Shown: piece by piece, positions 1 to 9,377 of the stretch
Position numbering within the stretch: the stretch's first letter is position 1
Layout: every line of letters begins with the position of its first letter
Origin: Conidiobolus incongruus B7586
Taxonomy: Eukaryota > Entomophthoromycota > Entomophthoromycetes > Entomophthorales > Conidiobolaceae
Assembly: GCA_000697335.1 (NCBI GenBank)
Contig: JNEM01014654.1
Coordinates: 1 to 25,199 of the forward strand
Direction: 5' to 3'
DNA: 25,199 nucleotides
Notes under the pieces: generated by a model
The model's input: the letters and a program-made list of their open reading frames with translations, nothing else
Told to the model about the DNA's origin: nothing
The model's database searches: none
Position numbers and translations under genes: made by a program

Positions 1-2089
1 AAATTATTATTAAATAAAACTTATTAAAATATAACTAAAATTGAGGTGTTTACAATAAATTATTATAATTAATAAATTTAATTAATTTATAAAATATTAA
101 ATTTTAGTCCTTAATAAAAAAAATTATTTTTTAAATATTAGAAATCTGTTAAAAATATAGTAAAAAGTTATTAATAATAAAAGAAAATATCAATTTTATA
201 TATTATATATTAAAATATATATTTTTTCAATTATAAAAAATTCTATTTAATTAAAATATAAAGTAATATCAACAATATTATTGCTTAATTAACTATAGTA
301 TCATATGAATAAATTCAAGTCAAACTTTGCTATTATAATTATTTTAGATGAATTTCATATTTATATAGTAAACTGAACTTTATTTAATATTCAAATTCCT
401 ATTAAATTGAGGAATTCAATTTAGAATCATTAGCAATATAATAATCTACCATGTAGATATATTATTTCTGGATTAATATCTAACATATTCTGATTATGAA
501 TAAAATTTAATAAGAAATATTAATTTATTAAATGAATACTATATGTTTTATATATATAATAATAATTTTCAATGGTTCAATTGGATTAATGAATATTTTT
601 TCACTGACTTTTATATTAGACGAATATATAAATGCAAATAGATCATAATTATTTTCAAAATGTTATTTAAATTTAAATAACATATAATATTTCAAATTAC
701 TCAATTCATTGTATACTCATGGATTGTTTACTGAAATTAAACTATAATTATGTTTTACTAGTCACTAAATTTTATATTACACATTTCTATAATTAGTTGC
801 AATAAAAAATAAATTATATTTTCTAATTTATATAATAGGTAAAGATATTGAATATATATTATATGATCGAATTTGCGATTATACATATACTCAAATAATA
901 TCAATTCAATCTGGTATATTAAATCAATAATTGAATATAATTTTACTGGATATCTCAAAAATATCATAATTATTTGATAATTATTTAAACCATGGTATAA
1001 ATGATAAGTAATAATGATTTTATTATATGTTGATTTTAATTAGCTAATAAAAGTAAAATGAAATATATAACTCAATTATCAAAATTAAAAAAGATATTAT
1101 TAATTTATTTTGATAAATTTTCAAGTTGGATAACTAAATTCTAATCTTTGATAATAATTTTAAAACAGTAATGTTCTGGTATTTTAATAATATAATTATT
1201 TAATAGGTAGTATAAAAATCATTTAATATTAATGCATTAGATAATCTTAGTTAATCAAAGCTATTTTATTTGAACTATGATTATTGGATTTTAGTTAAAA
1301 ATAATTCGCCATGTTAAATTTACAGTTTTGTTTTATTTTTAACATAGATTTCAATTTCAATCCAATCAATTCAAGTTTAATTGTTTACATTTTGAAATTA
1401 GATTCAATTAGCCATATTTTATTTATCAGTAGAGTAACTGTAAGATGTTTCATGACGCCATTTCAAAAAATTAGATGCTTTGATTCCACTTGATCACAAT
1501 TATCCAAAATGAAATCAATATCAATTAATTTTAAATACACTTTTTATAATAAGAACAAATATTTCATTAATTAAATGAAGTACTTATTCAATGAATATAT
1601 TTTATTTTAACAATCATTATTAAATTCAAATATATCCTGTAAATATTTGATAAACCTAAAATAATTGAATTATAATGAATGCACAAGTTTCAATCAGCCT
1701 CCATCCACAAAATGCTCACAAAATTTTTCTGTTTTCGAAAATAGTAAATTTAATCCATTCATTTGAAAATAATAACGAATAAATGAAACAAAAATTCGAT
1801 TTGAATGAATATTAATAATATCAAATAGATCAATATAAATATTAGTTATTTTGATTCGAATTCCAATTAGATATTGAAACAGTAACCCAATATAATTGAA
1901 TTAATAAGGAATAATTTCATATAGGAAGCAACTATTGAAATATTAAAATTGAAACAACCCATTCAAAATTTAATTGGTAAATAAGATAGTGATAACGATT
2001 TAAAAATATTAAATTTAATTCAGTTCCATATTTCAAATTATTAAATATTATCAATGTTCAATAAACATATAGAATATAACATATATTAA
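1..2089. other. AT-rich gene-poor region
   Basis: No gene is supported here. The stretch is strongly AT-rich, with stops in all frames. The longest open frames (about 60-70 codons at 758-967 and 1311-1493) are made of the Ile, Leu, Phe, Asn and Tyr codons expected by chance from such DNA and contain no motif I know. A perfect 24-bp palindrome lies at 660-683. A short minus-strand open stretch ending at 1694-1696 has slightly more balanced codons, but I could not connect it to any gene. Confidence 0.6.
660..683. repeat. perfect 24-bp palindrome
   Basis: The half-site ATGTTATTTAAA is followed directly by its exact reverse complement, with no spacer and no mismatch. The symmetry ends at both flanks (A on each side at 659 and 684). 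It lies in gene-poor DNA, so any function is unknown; it could be a binding site for a dimeric protein or chance in AT-rich sequence. Confidence 0.8.
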
Positions 2090-2732
2090 TTATAATTTTG
2101 ACAGAAAACAAATAGTAATGCCCACAATTATTAAACAGCAACCTAATCCTGTCCCTAAAACATAATCAATATAATATATTGTTAAAATATAGATAATATT
2201 ACTCAAAGTGATTAAATTCTTCCTGTGAATTAGACAATCACCTAATAGGGTAAAGCAAAGAGTTATAGCATTGGTAATAGGGACTGATAATGATATTTCT
2301 ATCGAATAGAAATTAAAAATTTTGAATTATTCTAATATATATTAAGTTACCTGACTGTCCCAAAGTCCAATAATAAACAGAAGAACCCAATAAATTAATT
2401 GCGAAAGGTACAATAAACTTCACAAAATTTAGCAAACTGATTACTAATTAAATATTTATAATTACCTGCCATCTGGTGACCAAATACCACAGTCTTTTAA
2501 CATGTGTTAAGATAAAGTGTTCATCCTTGTGAAATGGAATGTATTCCACTCCTTCTGTCCCTTTTTTGATCATAGGGTTGGTTAGGCCCCAGAATAGGCC
2601 AACAAGTATAAAACTTAGAGTATGGTGAATTAGGGTGTCTAAATATGTTGTGAGTTGTTGGTTAGATTGGTTAGATATATTTGGTTATTTACTTATGTTT
2701 TCAATCATAGTGAATATTTCATTTGAATTCAT
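2090..2732 (-). CDS. TMEM234-like small membrane protein, five exons
   Basis: I assembled this from splice sites: exons 2732-2693, 2638-2466, 2417-2351, 2298-2203 and 2154-2090, joined in frame into 146 residues. Introns are 54, 48, 52 and 48 bp, with GTAAAT, GTAATT, GTAACT and GTAATA donors and AG acceptors. The product matches the TMEM234 family as I know it. Residues 26-43 carry the signature V-G-L-F-W-G-L-T-N-P followed by K-K-G. Residues 72-91 hold the N-L-L-G-S-S-V-Y-Y segment, 94-112 the S-V-P-I-T-N-A segment, and 128-144 a last hydrophobic helix. Four membrane spans are likely, and the length is close to animal TMEM234 (about 160). The family resembles drug/metabolite transporters, but its role in fungi is unclear to me. 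Least certain are the first exon (40 bp; a second ATG is at 2708) and the fourth donor: an earlier GTGATT would also keep frame but delete a conserved stretch. It diverges from the gene at 3266. Confidence 0.82.
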
Positions 2733-3265
2733 TTTAAAGTCACAATTAGATTAAACTTTATACAAATCTTTTAAAATTATGGGATTCTAACTATAAATTC
2801 AAATTATATTTTTTATTGGTAATTTAATTGTTAGATTTGGTTAATTTCAGTTTCTTCAATTATCAACAATTCCAAAAGTTTTGCAATTTTATTAAAATTC
2901 AATAATATATTTATCTAGAAAATCAAACTGTATATTACTTCCTAAATTTGATAATTTAATTGAATTATTTACATTATTATATTATATTATATTATATTTA
3001 GCATCCTTTATATAGCTATTTTGATGAATTTTAGCAATGATCATTTTAACAGTTTTAAATCTAATATTTTTTCATAATTTTGAGAAAATTCTATAAAATT
3101 CCGAAAATTATCAATCCCACAAAATAATATTTAATTGATCAATATAAATAAAGCTTATATGTTTAATTTAATTAAATTTCTAAATTAAATGTCTTTAAAC
3201 CTAATAAACCCCCATATCCTTATTAAATCTCTATCAACCCGCTAGATCAGCACCTTTTTCAAATT
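2733..3265. promoter_or_regulatory. shared divergent promoter region
   Basis: These 533 bp separate the start codons of two genes that point away from each other, so both promoters must lie here or overlap. The DNA is AT-rich and includes a short ATTAT repeat at 2976-2998. The last 80 bp before 3266 are richer in C than their surroundings, as is common just upstream of fungal start codons. I see no clear CCAAT or TATA arrangement that I can assign to either gene. Confidence 0.45.
2976..2998. repeat. (ATTAT)n microsatellite
   Basis: Four exact tandem ATTAT units plus a partial fifth, inside the divergent promoter region. Such runs often vary in length between strains. Confidence 0.8.
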
Positions 3266-3532
3266 ATGAGTGAATCCGATTCCAACAAACCCAATCAGCC
3301 ATTAGCTTTACCATCATCTGAAGACGCTTCCAGTACCCAGCTAGGAATGGACCAAAGCATCAAACTTGACGCGCTAGGACCTTTAATAGTGAATGAGGAT
3401 GGGACTATGAGTCGTGTTGACAACTGGCATCAAATGAGCGACATCGAGAAGAAGACCTTCAATCGTCTAATTCTTAAGAGGAATAAGGAACGCTTGGAGA
3501 AATTGAAAGCTCAAGGAGTAGAACCCAATTAA
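3266..3532 (+). CDS. small conserved fungal protein of unknown function
   Basis: A single-exon gene of 88 residues opening with ATG. Residues 1-36 are Ser/Asp/Gln-rich and probably disordered. Residues 37-82 form the conserved part: L-G-P-L-I-V-N-x-D-G-T-x-S-R, then N-W, then an acidic-basic helix with K-R-N-K-E-R near its end. From memory, this G-P-L-x-V-N-x-D-G-T-x-S-R-x-x-N-W pattern recurs in short proteins across many fungi that are annotated only as hypothetical. I know of no established function and assign none. There is no signal peptide or membrane span, so it is probably cytosolic or nuclear. Codon use is more balanced than the surrounding DNA, which supports real coding. It diverges from the TMEM234-like gene and converges on the tRNase Z gene, with 73 bp between the stops. 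Confidence 0.85.
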   Translation: MSESDSNKPNQPLALPSSEDASSTQLGMDQSIKLDALGPLIVNEDGTMSRVDNWHQMSDIEKKTFNRLILKRNKERLEKLKAQGVEPN

Positions 3533-3551
3533 TAAATCAAATTAATAATTC

Positions 3552-3557
3552 AATAAA
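3552..3557 (+). terminator. probable poly(A) signal, 88-residue gene
   Basis: AATAAA lies 20 bp past the stop at 3532 and is followed by a short GT-rich run (TTGTGTAG). Another AATAAA overlaps the stop itself at 3531-3536, so the choice between them is uncertain. Confidence 0.4.
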
Positions 3558-3584
3558 ATTGTGTAGATAAATAAATTAAATAGT

Positions 3585-3590
3585 TTTATT
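3585..3590 (-). terminator. probable poly(A) signal, tRNase Z gene
   Basis: TTTATT on the plus strand reads AATAAA on the minus strand, about 16 bp past the tRNase Z stop. With the facing gene ending at 3532, the two 3' untranslated regions probably overlap. Confidence 0.35.
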
Positions 3591-3605
3591 CTATATTAGC
3601 TATAA

Positions 3606-6037
3606 TTAAATTTCTTCAATGTCTACGAGTTGATCCAAATGGATGATATTTTCTAGTTTTTTAATGTGACTGAGATAACCCTGTAGTTTTTCGGTTTCAT
3701 CGATTCTAATGGCCATTAAATCGAAAGAAATGCCGCATTTGAGGTTATCGAAACGATCTAATCTGGCAACAGGTGGGTACTTCTGACTGAAGTGAGTGAG
3801 TAATGTATGCTGGACTTGCATTTGTTCCGAAATTGAGATAGCTTCACCTACTGTGGTGTGACGTTTCTTCCTGGCATGGCCAATATCTTCATTGTCGAAA
3901 GTCGCTTCGTGAATGAGGAGTGTTGCATCTTTGCCAATTTCTACTAATCTTGAATCTGGGCGAGTATCTCCAGAATAGACAATACTCCATCCATCTCTGT
4001 GCTGAAGACGCACCCCGTAAGCGGCAGGGATATGATGAACTTGGCAGGTTGTGACATCCTTCAAACCCAAAGTATGTTGCAAAGTTAAAAGAGCTTTGTC
4101 CTTAAATTCTTCCTGACTTGGCGAGTTGGAGAACCTATGAGCAAGTTGGAAGTAGTGATTATTCACAAAATACCAATTATCGAGTCCAAGGTCTTGAACG
4201 TTAGAGTACTCGCTCAAATGATCCCACATCTTGACGGGGGCCATCAATACACGAGGTAAAGCATCTTCTGAGAGAGGGCAATGTTGTTTAATATATCTCA
4301 AAATGCTAATGACACCAAGGTGGTGATCAGCGTGCATATGAGAAATGTAAAGTAATTTCAATTGACTCATTGCTTCATGCAAATTCAATTGCAATTTGGG
4401 GTGCTTGAAATTACCAGCTCCCAAATGACGATACAATTGACTTAAGGAACCTTCTCCAGCGTCTAAAATACATGTACCCCACTTGGGTACAGTAACAAAA
4501 TTACAGCTGACGTTACGATCAATGGATGGAATGGATGAACCAGTACCCAATGTACTAATGAAAGGAAGTGTATTGGGCTCTTCGTCATCAATATCGATAG
4601 AATCGGGATTCTGGTTATTGACATGTTCAATCTCCTTCACTTGGCTCAATTGCTTGACATACTTGGAGTTGTGATTGGTATGATCAAATATAAAGTCCTC
4701 AGGAGCTGGGATCATGAGAATTTTAGGTTCTAACTGATAAGTCAAGAGTTGGGATGTTGGAATAGCCAACTTGGGGAGATTGTGAATTTTCTTAAGATCT
4801 ACCTTGGGAGTGTTGTTGTAATAGGGAATTGAAAATGCTTCCTTATCAACTTTGGAAAGTGCAAGCTGTTGTTGAGTTTGACGAATGTGTTGAATAGGCT
4901 CACCACAGCAATCAATAGAATTGATCAAATGCTGAGTGGAATCACTGAATTTATTCATCCAACTGACATAACGTTGATCTTCAATTACACCTTGACCAAG
5001 ATTATGAATAATCAATTTGGGCCACATCTTTTCGGGCTGGTCCTTGTAATAGAGATTGAATTTGGATGCGGAGAGCAAATTATCGATATAGTCTGGGTTG
5101 GGGCAATCGACAATCATAAATATAGCTCCGGGCTTCTCGGGACCTACACACTGATGGGGATGAATTGTGGTGCCGTCAGGAGCGGTAACACTTTCACCCT
5201 TCTTCAATAGAGCGTACTTAGGACCTGGAGGAAGTCCCAATTTCTTAGCGGCAACAGGGTCAAAAGTTCCTGGAACTCCAGGACCCTTGAATATATATGA
5301 AATTGATAATGGAAGAGGTTTCGTTTCAGGCAAAGGACCCTTAAACTGATCTGCCATATTGTTCAGCTTAATCCTCTTATTAGCTAAATTCGATCCATTT
5401 TCAGACTTTGGTGAAATTGGAGAAGTGGATCGATTACTAAATAATTTCTCTGCCAATTCTTCTTTATAAGCACTTTGAGTATCTTCAAACGTTTCAAAAT
5501 CTCTTAAATTGGGTAGATTGAACACATATTCAACTTCCAAATTTTCATCTTTGTATGGTGTGCTCGATTGATTGAGTTCTTTTAGTCGAAGATCTATTTC
5601 ATCACTATAAATAGATTTATGATAATGTTAATTTGGAATGAATTAATAAATACATGAGTATAAATTACCTATGAAAGAATCCTCTAGTTGAAGCCATTGC
5701 ATGCAACAAATTAGGACCACCATACACATTCAGTGAGGAAGATCCTGAAGCAATACTTGTCAAAATCATACCTATTAAAATCAGGAAATTGAGTATTTAA
5801 TTTAAAACTATGCTAGTTACACTATTTACCTGGCAATCCTCCAATACAATCCCACTCCACTCTATTCAAAAAAATACTTCTGAGCCTAATAATCTTCATT
5901 TTAAACTCTTGTGCGAGCCTTTGAGTACCTTCTCCACAATTAATAAGGTAGTGAGCGCTGTCGAATCTCAGCACCACACTGCTCGAAGCACCAGGTGTCG
6001 GCAAACTCAAAACTTGTAACTGGTACTTCATTAACAA
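3606..6037 (-). CDS. TRZ1: tRNase Z, long form (tRNA 3' endonuclease)
   Basis: This enzyme cuts the 3' trailer from tRNA precursors so that CCA can be added, acting in the nucleus and/or mitochondria. Three exons, 6037-5830, 5771-5669 and 5604-3606, join in frame to 769 residues through introns of 58 and 64 bp (GTAAAT and GTAATT donors). That length is normal for eukaryotic long forms (ELAC2/Trz1). The N-terminal half keeps the inactive metallo-beta-lactamase fold, with N-C-G-E-G-T-Q-R-L near residue 33. The C-terminal half is catalytic: G-T-G-S-S-I-P...R-N at 457-468, the zinc motif H-M-H-A-D-H-H at 526-532, H-H-I-P-A at 627-631, S-G-D-T at 648-651, the H-E-A-T motif at 669-672, the K-R-H-T-T loop at 684-688 and H-F-S-Q-K-Y at 708-713. 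All the catalytic motifs I know are present, so it should be active. The large third exon starts in a non-ATG frame unless spliced, which supports the intron model. I see no clear mitochondrial presequence. Confidence 0.95.
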
Positions 6038-6141
6038 AGTATTAGAAGTGTGAAATAATCTACTGTTAAATAATCCCTCAATACGGGGAGTTTTAAAAAT
6101 TCTAAAATGGTGAAAAATTTTGGATATTTAGCTTTCTGGGT

Positions 6142-6183
6142 GATATTATTAATTATTGTATATAGGTATTAATTAATAATATC
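6142..6183. repeat. 14-bp perfect inverted repeat upstream of tRNase Z
   Basis: Arms at 6142-6155 (GATATTATTAATTA) and 6170-6183 are exact reverse complements with a 14-base spacer. The pair sits 105-146 bp upstream of the tRNase Z start codon, a promoter or 5' leader position. It could form a hairpin in DNA or RNA, or be a dimer binding site. Both arms are AT-only except for the end base, so chance is possible. Confidence 0.7.
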
Positions 6184-9100
6184 GTTTGATTAGATTAAGT
6201 TCATTTAATATTTTTTGGATTCAAAGTTTTTGATCGTTTGAAAGTAGTTTATAGATTAAATGTTTTGATTTTAGATCGTATAAATTGTGGGATAACATTA
6301 ATTTATTTTTGTGTGTTAATTGAGCCAATTCAAACAATTTAATAATAATAATCAAATATGTTAAAAATATTCTCATTTTTAAGTTTTTCCACAAACTTTT
6401 AATATAATTCACTTTCGAATTTATAACTCTAGATACTTGACGATCTTCAAAAGTTTTAGTGATTTATTAATTTGATATGGTAATATAATGTAAACAAAAT
6501 TTTAAATTATCTAGTGAATATTTAATCAATTTTAATTGATTTATAACTATTATTGAAATTAGATGAAATAATTGAATTGAATTGAATTAATATTATTGAA
6601 TATAGTAGTGTTAAATGAATTGTTTTAAAATTTCCAATTAATATTGTTCAAAATTTTTATAATTTATATAATAAAAATTTTAAAATTTTCAATGATATAA
6701 TGATTTTTAAAATATATATCTTTAAATATTTTTTATTACTATCATTGCATTGAAATCATTAAAAATAAATCAAATAGTCAAGTATATATAATAACTTATA
6801 AAAGTTCATAATTTATAAAAAAATGATTTTTGTATTAATTATTTAAAAATATTTAGCTAATTTCATGCAATATCTAGTTCATTTTTTGATATTTCATTTG
6901 AGAAAATTTTCAGATAATATAATTTAACTAAAAATTGCAAACCACTAAATGATATCAACTTTGTTGAATTTTTTTAATAAAATAGTTATTTTAGCATAAA
7001 TAAATTATACGCTTGTTAATCAATCAATATATCTTTTTTCAATGAAAATATTTTCAAAATTAGACATTTCAAATTTTTTTAAAGCACCAGTAGTATAAAA
7101 TTATAAAAGTATAAAACTAATACAAGATATTATGATTCATATATTTTCAAAGTATTAAATCATATACTAGTTTATTTAATAAGGTTAATGTTTTGATTAT
7201 TTATTCACACACTATTAAAAATCAATAATTCATTGGATATTCAGTATAATTATATAAAAATAAGATGGATGAAATTATACACAAGTGTATGTATTAATAT
7301 TTTTACCACTCATGACCATTGACTTATTGGACAAAATAGTATTTTCTGATTTCAGCTTATTAAACTATGTTCATTTTCAATTTGTAAAATAATGATTAAG
7401 AATAATTTTCTATGCAATTTAGTATATTTACATCATAAATACCAATAATGATATATTTCAAATCAACAATATTGATAGAGTGATTAATAAAAAATCAATT
7501 ATTTTCCAAGATATTACTCATAAAAATCAAATATTTTTATTGGATATAATTAGATTGATCAATGCTTATCAGAATTATTCACAATTTAGTAACAAAATTA
7601 TTATTTAATCTGAGGGTAATGATTATTAAAATTATTATATCAATTTAATACTTAAAATTTATTATGTTCCAAAAATTTATACTTACCAAATTTTAATTCA
7701 TTTATTATGAATTATAAATATGAAAATGCTAACACAATTAATGTAAATGAGTAAATAATATTAAAATTTATTTGAAATTATTTTAAAATTGATTTAATAA
7801 ATTTTAGTTTTTATTAATAAAATTCATAAATATAATATAATATAGTGGATATCGGAATTACTATTTTACAGTGATAAATTTCCATATATCAATATTTAGA
7901 GAAATAATATATATAATAATAGTAGATTAGATAAAATTGTATATATTAAATAATTCATTTATCATACAATGTAAATATCATATGACGAAAAATTTGGTTC
8001 ATGTTGTTTCAGGATTGTTATTCACTGGATTTGATTTGATTAGAATAAATCACTTTTGGGATTTTTATCGGTATTTTAATTGTCCAATAATTTCTTCTTA
8101 TACTTAAATATTGCAAAAAATATATAGTTATTGAATTATTAAATGCTGTTTATTTGATATTTGAAATAGTAAAAAATTGAAGGATATTTATTACTAAATT
8201 CAGTATAATTGAACTTTGTTAGGTTTTAAAAGCAATTGTTTTATTTTTGAATCCTAACTAAAAACTGATTCTAATTAATATATTAAAATTTAATTTATTT
8301 GATAAAATTAATATAAAAATAATATTAACTCTAAGCATTAGAGAATAAAATTTAAATATGAATTATCTTAAATTCTCTTAATAGTTTTTTTAGCAGTAAT
8401 TTATTTCATAACAGTGACTTAATAATTTTGAAAAACCTATTTGGTCTGTGAAAATCATATTTTTATCCAGTTCCATTTTATAATCAATAAATTGTTGATT
8501 GAAAGTTTAATTATGTTAAATTTTTCAAATACTAGTCATTAGGGAATTGTATGAATTAAAATTCATTAATAGTTTATATTGTACTTTAAATTAGAGAGTA
8601 ATTTATATATAATTTTTTTATATTCATTAACTTATAAAATTTTTTATTCCAAAAGTATCATACTTGAAATAACTATCATTATTTATTAAATTATTTTAGA
8701 TTATAGCAATTATATTATAGTTGATATTCTGGATCAAAGAACAATATGCTATAATATGATTGATAAAAATAGGTAGTTAATTTTTAAAATTAAATATTTA
8801 AGTATGTTTTTTAATATTTGGATAATAATAGTCATTAGTTTATTATATAGTCAAATATAAATTAAAATTGATATTTATTATTTAGGCAAGATAAATAAAA
8901 ATATTTGCATGATAGTTGTTTAAGTGAATATAATGTATATCAATTATTTATTTTGACAATTAATTCCATACTATCTTTCATTAATTAAATATCAAATATT
9001 TCAATTTTAATGATAACTTATATAATACAATTAAAGAATTTTACTGTATCACTATAACTTAGTATTATTTTATAATTAATTAATTAACATTGTATCTTTT

Positions 9101-9343
9101 TTTATACTAACAATCTAATCACTGAGCTCAGAAATCTAAATTGATATTTAATCGTTAAATGTTTGAAAATATTTATAAACACTTGTTATTTAGTGAATCC
9201 TAACTATACAATTGAAACTCCGGATATCACTAAATAAGGTAATATAGTATTGCTATTTGATTCATAAATTGGAGTTCAGCAGAATATTAGATCTTGTTTA
9301 ATCATAATCTGGTCCTATTATAAACACTATCGGTATGTTATCT

Positions 9344-9377
9344 ATGATTTTATTGATTTCTTAATCAATAAAATCAT
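9344..9377. repeat. perfect hairpin, 15-bp stem and 4-base loop
   Basis: The arm ATGATTTTATTGATT at 9344-9358 is followed by the loop TCTT and then its exact reverse complement at 9363-9377. It lies deep inside the gene-free stretch, far from any gene I can model. Pairing stops at both outer ends. It may be a structural element, a terminator-like hairpin or the remnant of a small inverted-repeat element. Confidence 0.8.

Noticed and set aside
758-1493. Two short open frames in the left flank
   Set aside because: Composition is that of random AT-rich DNA; no motif or neighbouring exons.
1694-1830. Minus-strand open stretch with somewhat balanced codons after the TMEM234-like gene
   Set aside because: No clear start, splice partner or family similarity; about 45 codons open by chance is plausible.
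1849-1870. T-arm-like string GATTCGAATTCC suggesting a tRNA
   Set aside because: The flanking bases do not form the required five-pair stem, and no acceptor or anticodon arm can be found.
4483-5349. Plus-strand open frames inside the tRNase Z gene
   Set aside because: They are antisense shadows of a well-supported coding exon and show no conserved motifs.
5810-6019. Plus-strand open frame over the first tRNase Z exon
   Set aside because: Antisense shadow: the minus strand carries the conserved N-C-G-E-G-T-Q-R-L motif and a clean splice junction.
6221-6412. Minus-strand open frame upstream of tRNase Z
   Set aside because: Leu, Ile and Lys codons as expected by chance; no motif and no splice link to the tRNase Z start.
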